NCBI RefSeq assembly: GCF_902859935.1
Contig: NZ_CADIKI010000006.1
Location: 1-64,000, forward strand
DNA length: 64,000 bases
Reading direction: 5' to 3'
From: Paraburkholderia fynbosensis
GTDB taxonomy: Bacteria; Pseudomonadota; Gammaproteobacteria; Burkholderiales; Burkholderiaceae
A program made the translations under genes and the position numbers. Under the pieces are notes generated by a model. It was not told where the DNA came from. It ran no database searches and worked only from the letters and a program-made list of their open reading frames with translations. Positions 43,893 to 54,400 of the stretch are shown piece after piece (positions within the stretch are counted from its first letter, which is position 1; every line of letters starts with the position of its first letter).

Positions 43893-45038
43893 ATGGATGA
43901 CGTCGCCCAACCCGCCCCGCAATCGCCGCCACCGCAGCAGCCCGTTCGACCCACCGTCGATCTAGCGCGGATCGTGCTGGCGGTCAGTGCGCTTGTCGTG
44001 CTGGTCGGCGGCAGCCTCTACATCGTGCATCCGTTCTTGCCCGCGTTGATCTGGGGCGGCACGATCGTCGTCACGACCTGGCCGCTCATGCTCGCGATCC
44101 AGCAGCGGCTAGGCGGCCGACGCGGCCTCGCCGTCGCCGTGATGCTGTTGCTGGAAATCGTGGTGATCTGCATCCCGACCTACGCGGCCGTCTCCACGCT
44201 TGCCGATCATTCGACCGAGATCATGAAGTTCGTCGAAGGCCTGCCCAACTATGCGCTGCCCTCGCCCCCGCGCTGGCTCTCCAGCATGCCGCTGACCGAC
44301 CGCCTCACGCAGGAGTGGCAACGCCTGTCCGATGCGGGACCGGGGGGCATCCTCGCCAAAGTGGAGCCGTACGCCGCCGTCGTCGCGAAATGGCTGCTGG
44401 TTCAGATGGGTCTGGTGGGCGCGTTCGCCGTGCACCTGATACTGATGCTCATCGTGTGCGGCCTGCTCTACGGCAAAGGCGAGGCCACGGTCGGCCTCGT
44501 GAGCGCATTGGCGCTGCGCGTCGCGCCGGGAAACGGCGCCAACATCGTGCACCTCACGGGCCAGTCGATCCGCGCGATCGCACTCGGCGTGGTGGTCACG
44601 GCGCTCGTGCAGGCCTCGCTCGGCGCGGCGGGAATCTGGCTGGCCGGCATTCCATTCGCCGGCGTGCTGAGCGCGTTGATGCTCGTGATGTGCCTCGTAC
44701 AACTGGGTCCGCTGCTGCCGATGCTGGGCTGCGTAATCTGGCTGTTCATGCATGATTCGCAGCTGACGGCAATCGTGCTATTAGTCTGGACCGTCTGCGT
44801 TTCGGGGCTCGACAACGTCCTGCGGCCGCTCCTCATTCGCCGGGCCGTGGCGCTGCCGCTGGTGCTCATTCTCTCGGGCGTGCTGGGCGGGCTGATCGCC
44901 ATCGGCGCCGTCGGTCTGTTCATCGGCCCGGTCATTCTCGCCGTTACCTACCATCTGCTGCTGGCGTGGATCGATCAGCCGAACCGGGCCGCGGCGCAGG
45001 ACAATCAGGCTGGCATCGCCCCCAAAAGAAGCGATTGA
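43893..45038 (+). CDS. AI-2E-family (PF01594) membrane transporter
   Basis: 381 residues with about seven to eight transmembrane helices and the family's conserved blocks (LPALIWGGTIVVTTWPLMLA; QSIRAIALGVVVTALVQASL; PLLPMLGCVIWLF; RPLLIRRAVALPLVLILSGV; GLFIGPVILAV). Members include autoinducer-2 exporters and Na+/H+ antiporters; substrate unknown. The start is uncertain: ATG 43893 is preferred because the sequence upstream looks non-coding, and ATG 43854 is an alternative. Confidence 0.8.
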   Translation: MDDVAQPAPQSPPPQQPVRPTVDLARIVLAVSALVVLVGGSLYIVHPFLPALIWGGTIVVTTWPLMLAIQQRLGGRRGLAVAVMLLLEIVVICIPTYAAVSTLADHSTEIMKFVEGLPNYALPSPPRWLSSMPLTDRLTQEWQRLSDAGPGGILAKVEPYAAVVAKWLLVQMGLVGAFAVHLILMLIVCGLLYGKGEATVGLVSALALRVAPGNGANIVHLTGQSIRAIALGVVVTALVQASLGAAGIWLAGIPFAGVLSALMLVMCLVQLGPLLPMLGCVIWLFMHDSQLTAIVLLVWTVCVSGLDNVLRPLLIRRAVALPLVLILSGVLGGLIAIGAVGLFIGPVILAVTYHLLLAWIDQPNRAAAQDNQAGIAPKRSD

Positions 45039-45076
45039 CGCGAGACCGCGCGCGGCACTGGTGCGAACGCCTTGCG

Positions 45077-46099
45077 TCAAATCAGCAGGCGCCCAGCTTC
45101 CTTCAGCATGTCTCGCGCGGGCAGAAGATCGCCGCGTTTGAAGCGCACCATCGAAAAGGCACGCATCGCATGAGGACTCGCCGGCAGCTGCGCCATCTGG
45201 AATACTACTTCGTGCGCCGCGCGGGTGTCGCCGTCTCCGACGACGACGTTCATACGGTCGAGCAGAAACGTTTTCTGCCGCACGTACACCTGTGTCTCCG
45301 GCGACGAGAGTACGTTGCACACCATCTCCAGCGCACGCGCCAGCGCCTCGGTTTTCAGGCCCAGATTCGCCAGTGCCCGATCGTTCTCGTCGATTTGCGT
45401 CTGCAGGCGCGTCACTTCCGCGAAACTGCACGATGCCTCGCCCCCCGTCAGCGCGCGTACCCCTGTCCCCTGCCGTTCGAGGATCTTCAGGCGCGTCTTC
45501 AGCAGCGCCCGTTCGTGCTCCAGCGAATCGCGCTGCAGCGTGTCCGACTCGATCGCGCCGAGCCCTTCGAGCGCGAGCTGATCGACGACCCGCAAAATGA
45601 TTTCCTCTCGCAGCGTCGCCTCCGACACGGCACACACGCGCACCTGGTGGTCGCTGAAGTTGACGGTCGTCTGGGCAACGTCGGTGCGCGTCGTGGCGCC
45701 ATATTGTGCGGCGCCGAGCGTTTGCCGTTCGTTGACGGCCATACCGAGTACGGCGAAGACCTCGGCCGCCGCGGGATGATCGTTGAAGCACTGGCGTAAC
45801 GGCTCGGCATGGCTGAAAACCGCAGCGACGTCCTCAGGCGTGGCAAAGAACGCATGAATGTACGGGTCCGTCGCCCATGCCGCCGCGCTGGCCTCGCGCG
45901 CCGCCGGCACCTGCGCGACGAGGTCGCGCAGGTAGCCGAGCGTGCGCTGCACAGCGGGCGCCATACGCGCTTCGTAATCGGGCGCGAGGCGCAACTGCGG
46001 GTAGAGCCTGACGATCCGCTCGACGATGTGCTTCGTCTGTTGAGAATCGCCTGTGTCAGACGCGCGGCGCCTGCCCGACCACCACGACAGCAGACCCAT
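45077..46099 (-). CDS. hypothetical soluble helical protein
   Basis: 340 residues with no recognised family. The N-terminus MGLLSWWSGRRR could be a membrane or lipid contact. The rest is mainly helical with a likely coiled coil (SLEHERALLKTRLKILERQG, then LQTQIDENDRALANLGLK). Last gene of the long efflux/Pqi transcription unit, 17 bp after an RRM-type gene. No function proposed. Confidence 0.6.
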   Translation of the reverse strand: MGLLSWWSGRRRASDTGDSQQTKHIVERIVRLYPQLRLAPDYEARMAPAVQRTLGYLRDLVAQVPAAREASAAAWATDPYIHAFFATPEDVAAVFSHAEPLRQCFNDHPAAAEVFAVLGMAVNERQTLGAAQYGATTRTDVAQTTVNFSDHQVRVCAVSEATLREEIILRVVDQLALEGLGAIESDTLQRDSLEHERALLKTRLKILERQGTGVRALTGGEASCSFAEVTRLQTQIDENDRALANLGLKTEALARALEMVCNVLSSPETQVYVRQKTFLLDRMNVVVGDGDTRAAHEVVFQMAQLPASPHAMRAFSMVRFKRGDLLPARDMLKEAGRLLI

Positions 46100-46116
46100 G
46101 CCCGGCTCCTCGCGCT

Positions 46117-46374
46117 CTAAGATTCGTCGCGCTCCGGAAGCAGCAGCGCCGTGATCGTGCGGCCCTTCCAGAACAGGTTGTGAACGCGCGGCTGCAGGTT
46201 GCGCAGCCCGTCCGGCGTGACGTCGTCGAAAGTCACCAGCGCGGCGGGCCGGGAGCCCGCGCCTGGAATACGCCGGATCGTACTGAACTGGGGGAATCCG
46301 TACCGTACCAGGAATTCGCCGATTTCTTCATCGGAGACACTTTCCTCCACGTTGCCAAGCATCAGGTCTGCCAT
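46117..46374 (-). CDS. RRM-type RNA-binding protein
   Basis: 85 residues with an RRM-like order of strands: MADLMLGNVEESVSDEEIGE at the start (RNP2 position LMLGNV) and RPAALVTFDDVTPDGLRNL in the RNP1 position. A GAGGAG ribosome site precedes the ATG at 46374. It lies between the lipoprotein PqiC gene and a hypothetical gene. An RNA-binding protein inside an envelope operon is unusual and might regulate it post-transcriptionally; that is speculation. Confidence 0.6.
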   Translation of the reverse strand: MADLMLGNVEESVSDEEIGEFLVRYGFPQFSTIRRIPGAGSRPAALVTFDDVTPDGLRNLQPRVHNLFWKGRTITALLLPERDES

Positions 46375-46438
46375 GATGGTTGCTCCTCGACTGTTACCTT
46401 GCACGCGGCGCCGCAGCTCGGTGTCGACGCAAGCCGCG

Positions 46439-47035
46439 TCACTGAACCGGATTCGCTTGCAGCGCCGCCGCGATATCGCGGCTGACAGACGCCAGCGCGC
46501 GATCGTGCGCGGCGACCATCGGTTCGAAGCCCGCACCGGACACCGGCTCGCGCGCAACGGAGCGGCCCGTTACGGTGCGGCCTTTCGCAGGCGGGCGCAC
46601 GGCCCATAGCACGTCGACGGTGACGTCCCGCCCCGGCGCGGACTCGAAGCGCATGACGTCGATGCGCACATGCCAAACGCCCAGCGGATCGCGCGTCGTG
46701 TCGTACACCGAAACCTGCGGTGAATTGAGCAGCACGGCCAGGTCTGCGGCAATCACGCGGCCAACGTCGCCGCTCAACGGTTGCGCCCAACGGGCGAATT
46801 CGTTGACTTCGACCTCATTATCGCCGAGCCGGGTCACGATCTGCGGACGATCCACGATGTCCGGTATCGTGACCGGACCGATCACCACTGCGATCGAGCG
46901 GGTCGCGCCCGAGCTGGCGAGCGACCGGTCGGGGCTCAGCGTGTAGAAACTGGCCGAGGGCGACTTGCATCCGCCGAGCCCGCCGGCGACGAGCGCAATT
47001 AACAGGCATCGGAAACATGCCGCCGCGTACCTCAT
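46439..47035 (-). CDS. pqiC: PqiC-type outer-membrane lipoprotein
   Basis: 198 residues. Lipobox LIALVAGGLGGC near residue 23 leads to a PqiC/DUF330 domain (FYTLSPDRSL; VVIGPVTIPDIVDRPQIVTR; FARWAQPLSGDVGRVIAADL). PqiC anchors the MCE tube of PqiB at the outer membrane in intermembrane lipid transport. Its start overlaps the pqiB stop by 4 bp (ATGA), indicating translational coupling. Confidence 0.85.
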   Translation of the reverse strand: MRYAAACFRCLLIALVAGGLGGCKSPSASFYTLSPDRSLASSGATRSIAVVIGPVTIPDIVDRPQIVTRLGDNEVEVNEFARWAQPLSGDVGRVIAADLAVLLNSPQVSVYDTTRDPLGVWHVRIDVMRFESAPGRDVTVDVLWAVRPPAKGRTVTGRSVAREPVSGAGFEPMVAAHDRALASVSRDIAAALQANPVQ

Positions 47036-48651
47036 GGTGTGTCCTCCGACTTGCCCCGCACGAGCGCTTCCGGATGCCGCGACAGATAGTCGGCCAGCGT
47101 ACGCAGCGTCGCGGCGGTGCGGGTCAATTCGTGCATCGCCTCTTCTGTCGATTGCTGTAGCGACGAATCCGGTTGCAGCGCGGTATTCGCGGAATCGAGC
47201 GTGGATTGCGCGGACGCGAGTGTGTCACGCGCCTTCGGCACGACTTCGTTATTGAGCTGCGAGATCATCGTGTTGGTCGAGCGCAGCATCGTGCGCGTGT
47301 CGGTGCCGATCGCCTCGAACGGAATATTGTTGAGCTTGGCCAGCAGGCGCGTGACGGAGTCCTGCAGCGACTGAAGCGTACGCGGTATCGCGGGCAATTC
47401 CGGCGGCGTCTTGCTCCAGTCTATCGTCGCCTTGGGCGCATCCGGGAAACGATCCAGCGCGACGTATAGCTGGCCGGTCAGCGGATTGCCGCTTCTGAGC
47501 TGGAACCGGAAGCCGTGTTCGATCAGATAGTTCGCGACCCCGCGCGGGTCGTCGCTGATGCGCCCACCGGTGCGGTCGCCCTGGTAGCGTGACGTAAAGC
47601 GCTCCGGATAGATCTGTATCTCGACGGGAATGCTGAAGCGATTGTGCGCCGGGTCGAAGCGTGTATAGATGGCCGTCACTTCGCCGATCACGACGCCGCG
47701 GAAATCGACCGGCGCGCCAACCGTCAAACCGCGCACCGAGTCTATGAAATTCACGACGTATTTATCGACGATCCGATCGTGCTTTCTCATCGCGTCGGCA
47801 CGCGTGGCGTACAGTTCGAACCCCGTGCCGGCCGGGGCGTTGGCCTCTTCCTGCGAGTCCGGCGGCGACTCGAAAGCCACGCCGCCGATGATGATGGAAA
47901 CGATCGACTGGGTTTCGATCCGCACACCGTTGGTATCGATCGCCATGTCGACCCCGCTTGCGTGCCAGAAGCGCGTGTCGGTTTTCACGAAGCGGTCGTA
48001 AGGCGCATTGACGAACACCTTCAGCGTGACGCCGCGGCCGTCCGGGTCCAACTGGTAGGAGGAGATCTGACCGACCCTGAGTCGGCGGAAATAGACGGGC
48101 GTGCCCACATCGAGCGAGCCGAGCCCCGTGCTCTTCAACGTGAATTCGCGCCCCGGCACGTCGCTCGCGAACACCGGGGGCTCTTCGAGTCCGACGAAAC
48201 TGCGCCGCGCTTTCGTCGCATTGCCGACATCGACATCGACGTACGACCCCGAGAGCAGCGTGCCGAGCCCCGAGACCGTACCGCCCGAAATACGCGGTCG
48301 CACCACCCAGAACCGCGTGTTCTCCACCATCAGACTCGCGACGTCGCGAGCGACCTCCGCCTGCGCGACCACGTTCTTGTGATCCGGCGACAGGTTCACG
48401 GCCTCGACCACGCCGATGTCCACGTCCTTGAACTTGAGTTTCGTCTTGCCGGCTTCAAGCCCCTCGCCGGTCTTAAAGCTGATGGAGATTTTCTCGCCGC
48501 GTTCCAGTATCGCCTTCGTGGCAAGCCATCCGCCGATCAGCACCGCCACGATCGGCACGAGCCACACCAGCTGCATGCGCCAGCGCGAGCGCGGAACCGG
48601 CTCCGCCGCGGGCAAATCAGGCGCATCGGACTCGTCACTTGACCCGGACAT
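47032..48651 (-). CDS. pqiB: PqiB-type MCE (MlaD) protein
   Basis: 539 residues. One N-terminal transmembrane helix (MQLVWLVPIVAVLIGGWLAT) is followed by three MCE/MlaD domains. These start with ISISFKTGEGLEAGKTKLKF, then VYFRRLRVGQISSYQLDPDG, then VDFRGVVIGEVTAIYTRFDP, and a C-terminal helical needle segment follows (SLQDSVTRLLAKLN onwards). Family members form tubes that carry phospholipid between the membranes. The start at 48651 overlaps the pqiA end by about 17 bp. The three MCE domains distinguish it from single-domain MlaD. Confidence 0.88.
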   Translation of the reverse strand: MSGSSDESDAPDLPAAEPVPRSRWRMQLVWLVPIVAVLIGGWLATKAILERGEKISISFKTGEGLEAGKTKLKFKDVDIGVVEAVNLSPDHKNVVAQAEVARDVASLMVENTRFWVVRPRISGGTVSGLGTLLSGSYVDVDVGNATKARRSFVGLEEPPVFASDVPGREFTLKSTGLGSLDVGTPVYFRRLRVGQISSYQLDPDGRGVTLKVFVNAPYDRFVKTDTRFWHASGVDMAIDTNGVRIETQSIVSIIIGGVAFESPPDSQEEANAPAGTGFELYATRADAMRKHDRIVDKYVVNFIDSVRGLTVGAPVDFRGVVIGEVTAIYTRFDPAHNRFSIPVEIQIYPERFTSRYQGDRTGGRISDDPRGVANYLIEHGFRFQLRSGNPLTGQLYVALDRFPDAPKATIDWSKTPPELPAIPRTLQSLQDSVTRLLAKLNNIPFEAIGTDTRTMLRSTNTMISQLNNEVVPKARDTLASAQSTLDSANTALQPDSSLQQSTEEAMHELTRTAATLRTLADYLSRHPEALVRGKSEDTP

Positions 48652-49927
48652 GATCCCTCTCCGCTGCATCCCAGATGAGACGTGGGTCGAAAGCCATCGA
48701 CGCCAACAGTGTCAGCACGACGACCGCCCCGAACGCGATCGCGGCCGGGCCCGCCTCGATCGTCGCCAGCGCGTGGAATTGCACCAGCGCGACGAGCATC
48801 GTGATCACATAGATATCGAGCATGGACCAGCGCCCGACCAGTTCGATCGTGCGATAGATCCGGGTGCGCTGCACGGGAAGCCATTGCGAATGAAGCTGGG
48901 TCGAGACCGCGAGATACGCGAGGCCCAGAATCTTGAGCATCGGCACCACGATGCTCGCGACGAACACGAGCACGGCGAGCGGCCATGAGCCGGAGATCCA
49001 CAGATAGACCACGCCGCTCATGATCGTGTCTTTCTGCGCGCCGAAGAGCGAACTCGTGTTCATCACGGGCAGCACGTTGGCGGGGATATACAGCACCATG
49101 GCGGCGGTCAGAAACGCCCATGTCCGCGACAGACTCGCGGGCTTGCGCCGATGCAAATGCGCTTTGCAGCGTGGACACGCGTGCATGCCCGAGCGCGCCG
49201 GATCGCGCAACAGGAGTCCGCACTCCTCGCACAGCACGAGCCCATACGCGGATGCCGTCACCGCGCGGCGGCGCAGCTTCAGAGGCGGCGGCCGCCACGC
49301 GCCGTTACCGTTTTTTCCGGCGCTGATGCGCGACCAGATCTCGTGCGGATCGAATGCCGCCGATGCCGCGGCGAGCAGCAGCATCAGCACGACGAACGAC
49401 CATAACGCGGTGCCCGGCACGACCTTCGCGATGTGCGCGAGCTTGACGAGTGCGACCAGCAGACCGAGGATCAGCACCTCGGTCATGCCCCACGGCCGCG
49501 ACAGTTGAAACAGCCGGAAGCCCTCGACCGCGCGCCACGGCACGCGCCCGAAATGCAAGGGCACGAGCAGCCACAGCATCGCCAGGGTCTGCAGCACCGG
49601 CATCAGGATCGTCGTCATGAAAACCAGCACCGCGAGCGGCCAGGTGCCGTGCGTGTAAAGCATGCGGACCGAGCCGGCCAGCGTCGTCTGAACGAGATTG
49701 CCGTTGATCGACAAACCGACGATCGGAAAGACGTTCGAAATGACGAGCAGCACGGCGGACGCGATGGCAAAGGCGAGCGCATATTCGGGGCCGTTCGTGC
49801 GCCCCCTGCCAAGCTCGGCGCGGCAACGGCGGCAACGCAACGAGCTGCCGGGCATGAGCGGCGCTCCAAGCTGAAGCAGGTCGCACTCCTCGCACGCGAT
49901 GATCTCCCGCTGCGTCGTCTCGCTCAT
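48635..49927 (-). CDS. pqiA: PqiA-type membrane protein
   Basis: 430 residues. Two PqiA domains each start with a zinc-ribbon-like pair of CxxC motifs: CEEC and CRRC near residues 13-35, then CEEC and CPRC near residue 240. Each is followed by four transmembrane helices with the MYxxGTW/SGSWPLAVLVF motif. It is the inner-membrane partner of PqiB. The start overlaps the stop of the outer-membrane efflux gene by 4 bp, so the Pqi genes are translationally coupled to the RND pump genes. Confidence 0.88.
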   Translation of the reverse strand: MSETTQREIIACEECDLLQLGAPLMPGSSLRCRRCRAELGRGRTNGPEYALAFAIASAVLLVISNVFPIVGLSINGNLVQTTLAGSVRMLYTHGTWPLAVLVFMTTILMPVLQTLAMLWLLVPLHFGRVPWRAVEGFRLFQLSRPWGMTEVLILGLLVALVKLAHIAKVVPGTALWSFVVLMLLLAAASAAFDPHEIWSRISAGKNGNGAWRPPPLKLRRRAVTASAYGLVLCEECGLLLRDPARSGMHACPRCKAHLHRRKPASLSRTWAFLTAAMVLYIPANVLPVMNTSSLFGAQKDTIMSGVVYLWISGSWPLAVLVFVASIVVPMLKILGLAYLAVSTQLHSQWLPVQRTRIYRTIELVGRWSMLDIYVITMLVALVQFHALATIEAGPAAIAFGAVVVLTLLASMAFDPRLIWDAAERDHVRVK

Positions 49928-51465
49928 CTCGCCTCCAGAGCAACCGCCGGGTCGCGCGCCGGAGCCGCGCCGCGCGCGATGGGTGCCTCGGGGGCCGCGG
50001 GCGCTGCCGGTGCGCTATCCGGCGACGCGGCCGATGCGGGCTGCGGATACGACAGTTTTTCCGCAGCGAGAACCCAGCCGCCGCCCATCGCCTTATAGAG
50101 GTTGACGAACGACGTCAGCGCGGCGCCCTGCGTCTGCGTGTAGTTCAGCTGTGCATTGAACAGGCTGCGCTCGGCGTCGAGCACTTCGATGTAGCTCGTA
50201 TAACCGCCCTCGTAACGCAGACTCGCGAGCCGCGCGTAGGTGTGCAGCGCCTCGACCTGCTTGCCCACCACGGCCAGCTGCTCGTGTGTCTTCTGCACAG
50301 AGATGAGCGCGTCCTCGACTTCCTGGAACGCCACCTGAATCGACTTCTCGTACTGGAACAGCGCTTCCTGCTGGCGTGCCTCCGCCTGGTGCACCTGGCC
50401 CGAGATATTGCCCGCCGTGAAGATCGGCTGTGTCACGCTGCCGGCAAACGACCACACCCGCGCCGGCCCGGTAAAGAGATTCGAGAACTGCGAGCTGACC
50501 GTGCCGAACATCCCCGTCAGCGAGATGGAGGGAAAGTAAAGCGCCTTGGCCGCGCCGATCAGCGCGTTTTCCGACACCAGGGCCTGCTCGGCCTGCAGCA
50601 GATCCGGACGGCGTCCGAGCAGGTCGGAGGGCAATCCGTCCGGAACCTGCGGCGTGCCCAACGTCGACAGTTCGCGGCCGCGCAGAATCGCGCCCGGATT
50701 CTTGCCGATCAGCACGGACAGCGCGTTTTCCTGCTGGCCGATCTGCATCTCGATCTGCGGAATGGTGGCTCGCGCCGCCTCGGACTCGGACTGGCTTTGC
50801 GCCAGTTCCATTTGCGACACCTCGCCGCCCTTGAAGCGCAGCGTGAAGACCCGCACCGACTCGTCGCGGCTTTCCACGGTTTCCTTTGCGATCTCGAGCT
50901 GCCGGTCGAGATTGCGCAGATTGATATACGCGGAGGCGACTGAGCCGACCAGCGTCAGAATGGTGGCCCGGCGGCCCTCCTCGCTCGCCAGCAGGTTCGC
51001 GCGGGCCGCCTCGGTCTGACGGCGAACCTTGCCGAACAGATCGATTTCCCACGCGACCGACGCCGTCGCGTCGAACTGGTTGTAGATGGGGCTGACACCG
51101 TTCGGTATCGGTATGCCGGCCGCCGCCGACGCACGCTGGCGCGACGCGTCCGCGCCAGCGCCGATCTGCGGAAAGAGCGCGGAGCGCGTCGTCACGAACT
51201 GGGCCCGAAACTCGTCGACGCGGGCCGCGGCGATCTTGACATCGCGGTTCTCCTGCAGCGCGGTGGCTATCAACTGGTCGAGCACGGGATCCTGAAACTG
51301 CTCCCACCAGACGACGTTGGCAATCTCGGCAGCCTCGCCCTGCGCGAACCGGTATGTTGCAGGCACGTCCACCTTGGGGCGCGCATAGTCGGGGCCGAGC
51401 AGGCAGCCGCTCAGCGCAAGCAGCGCAGCGCAAGCCGACAAACGCGCCAGTAGCGTCCCGTCCAT
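49924..51465 (-). CDS. RND efflux outer-membrane factor (OprM/NodT-type lipoprotein)
   Basis: 513 residues. Lipobox LLALSGC near residue 21, then GPDYARPKVDVPATYRF and the outer-membrane factor repeats (WWEQFQDPVLDQLIATALQE; ATASVAWEIDLFGKVRRQTE; FTGPARVWSFAGSVTQPIF). It forms the trimeric outer-membrane channel of the tripartite pump encoded upstream, with only 1 bp separating it from the RND gene. The C-terminus is alanine/proline rich. Confidence 0.92.
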   Translation of the reverse strand: MDGTLLARLSACAALLALSGCLLGPDYARPKVDVPATYRFAQGEAAEIANVVWWEQFQDPVLDQLIATALQENRDVKIAAARVDEFRAQFVTTRSALFPQIGAGADASRQRASAAAGIPIPNGVSPIYNQFDATASVAWEIDLFGKVRRQTEAARANLLASEEGRRATILTLVGSVASAYINLRNLDRQLEIAKETVESRDESVRVFTLRFKGGEVSQMELAQSQSESEAARATIPQIEMQIGQQENALSVLIGKNPGAILRGRELSTLGTPQVPDGLPSDLLGRRPDLLQAEQALVSENALIGAAKALYFPSISLTGMFGTVSSQFSNLFTGPARVWSFAGSVTQPIFTAGNISGQVHQAEARQQEALFQYEKSIQVAFQEVEDALISVQKTHEQLAVVGKQVEALHTYARLASLRYEGGYTSYIEVLDAERSLFNAQLNYTQTQGAALTSFVNLYKAMGGGWVLAAEKLSYPQPASAASPDSAPAAPAAPEAPIARGAAPARDPAVALEAR

Positions 51466-51466
51466 G

Positions 51467-54400
51467 TCAGTTGCTCTCTTGCGACGGTGCTTGCGGCGGC
51501 AAGCCGGGCTCCGCCGCTCTCGCGCCCGGCCCCGCTCCGGCCGCGCCTTTGTCCGGCGTCGGCTTGCCGCCGCGCGAGCGCGACGACATCGTTTCGAGCA
51601 GGTAATAGAACATCGGGATGAAGAACACGGCGATGGCTGTCGCGCCGATCATCCCGCCGATCACCCCGGTGCCGATCGAATGGCGGCTGTTGGCCGACGC
51701 GCCCGTCGCGATGGCGAGCGGCACGCAGCCGAGAATGAACGCGAGAGACGTCATCACGATCGGACGCAAGCGCTCTTCCGCGGCCGTCATGGTGGCATCG
51801 ATCACGGACGCGCCGGTTTCCCGGTTCAACACGGCGAATTCGAAGATCAGGATCGCGTTCTTGGCGGCGAGCGCCACCAGCATCGTCAGCCCGATCTGGA
51901 AGTAGACGTCGTTGCTCAGGCCGCGTAGCAGAACGGCGAGCAATGCGCCGAAAAGCGCGAACGGAACCGCCATCAGCACGCCGACCGGCAAACTCCATTT
52001 CTCGTACTGCGCGGCGAGGATGAGGAACACCATCACGAGGCCGAACACGAACACGAGCCCCGACGTGCCGCCCGATTGCCGTTCCTCGTAGGCCTCTCCG
52101 CTCCAGGCCACGCTATAGCCGGGCGGCATCTGCGCCGCCAGTTCCTCCAGGGTGGAGATCACCTGCCCGGAGCTGAACCCGGGCGCGGCGTTCGCCGTGA
52201 TCTTGATCGCCGGGAAGTTGTTGAAGCGCGTGACCAGATCGGGCCCGACGACGAACCGGTAGGTCGCCACGGAGGTGACCGGCAGCATCGTGCCGGACTT
52301 GCTGCGCACGTAGATCTGATCGAGGTCGGCGGGCGTCAACCGGGACGACGGTTCGGCCTGCAGGATCACCTGCCAGAGCCGGCTCGAACGGTTGAACTGG
52401 GACACGTACAGCGAGCCGAACATCGTCTGCATCGTGCTATACGCGTCTTCGACCGGCACGCCGAGCGTTTCGGACTTATCGCGGTCTACCTCGACCAGCA
52501 ATTGCCTCGACGACGCGTTGAACGTCATGGTCACGCCGGTCAGCTCTGGACGCTGCCGCGCTTTCTGCACGAACTGCTGCGTCACCTCCGCGAGCTGCGC
52601 GATGCTCGCGTCGCCCGTGCTCTGAATCCACATTTCGGTGCCGCCGGTCGTACCGAGCCCCGGAATGGACGGCGGGTTGACGGGGAACACCACGCCTTCC
52701 TTCACGTCCGCGAAGTGGCGGTACGCGTCGAGCAGCACCGTGCGCGCATTCTGCGTCCTGATGTTCGCCGACGTGTAACGATCCTCGAAACTCTTCAGGC
52801 CGACAAAGAACGTGCTCGAATTGTTCTTGTTCTGGCTATCGAGCAGGCTGAACCCATCGACCACCGTGATACTCCCGACCGCATCCTGTTTCATGAAGTA
52901 GTCGGTCACCTTCTGCGAGACCTCTCCGGTCCGGTCGAGGCTCGCCGCGTCGGGCATGATCACCGCGCCGAGCAGATAGCCCTGGTCCTCCGGCGGCAGG
53001 AACGCCGACGGAATCGAGCGCACCATGAGCACCGCGAGGACGATCATGCCCACGAAGAACAGCAGCCCGAAAATGAACCGCTTGATTACCAGCTTGACCG
53101 CGCGCGAGTAGCCCGCCGTCATGCGGGCGAACTGCCTGTCGAACCAGCGGAAAAAGCCCTTTTTCTCGTGATGGGTGCTCTTGAGCAGCAACGCAGCGAG
53201 CGCGGGCGACAAGGTCAGCGCCACGATGCCGGACAGCACGACCGAGATCGCAATCGTAATGGCGAACTGCTTGTACATTTGCCCCGTGATGCCGCCGAGG
53301 AACGCCACCGGCACGAATACCGCGCACAGCACCAGCACGATCGCGATGACCGGTCCCGCCACCTCGTCCATCGCCTTTTTGGCGGCGTCTTTGGGATTGA
53401 GCTTGTACACCGTCATGTTTCGTTCGACGTTCTCGATCACGACGATCGCATCGTCCACGACGATCCCGATCGCGAGCACCATCCCGAACAGGGTCAGCAT
53501 GTTGATCGAGAAGCCCAGCAGCAGCATGAACATGCAGGTGCCGACAATCGAGACCGGCACGGCGACGATCGGGATCAGCGTCGCGCGCAGGCTTTGCAGG
53601 AACACGAACACGACGATGACGACGAGCACCAGCGCTTCGAAGAAGGTGTGAATCACGTCGGAGATCGACGCCCGGGTGAACTCGGTCGTGTCCATGGCGA
53701 TTTCATAGGTCAGCCCTTCCGGAAACGACTTGTTCAACTCCGCCAGCGTCGCCCGGACCTTCTTCGAGACTTCGAGCGCATTCGCGCCCGGCTGCTGATA
53801 AACGGCGAGGACGGTCGCGGGCTTGCCCTGGAATCGGCTGCGAATGGAGTAATCCTTTTGCCCCAGTTCGGCCCGCCCGATGTCCCTGATCCGCACGATC
53901 GCCGCCCCGCCGCTCGCCGCGCGCACGATGATGTTTTCGAACTCGGAGGGCTCGGCGAGACGGCCGGTCGTCGTGACGGCGAACGACTGCTCGACGGATT
54001 TGCCCGTCGGCGACTGCCCGATGCTGCCCACCGCGAACTGCTGGTTCTGATTGGCGACCACCCGCTGCACGTCGGCGGCCGTTACGCCGAGTTGCGCCAT
54101 CCGGTCGGGCTTCAGCCAGATCCGCATCGCGTAGTCCGGGTTGCCGAAAATGCTGGACTGGTTCGCACCCGGAACGCGCTTGATCGCATCGAGTACGTAG
54201 ATGTTGGTGAAGTTCGCGATGTAGACCGAATCGTACCGGTCCGTTGGCGAATAGACCGCGATCACCATCATGAAAGCGGACGACTTCTTCTGCACCTGAA
54301 TGCCCTGCGCCTGGACCGACTGCGGCAACTGCGGCAGCGCGAGGTTCACGCGGTTCTGCACGTCGACCTGAGCCAGTTCCGGGTTCGTGCCGATCTCGAA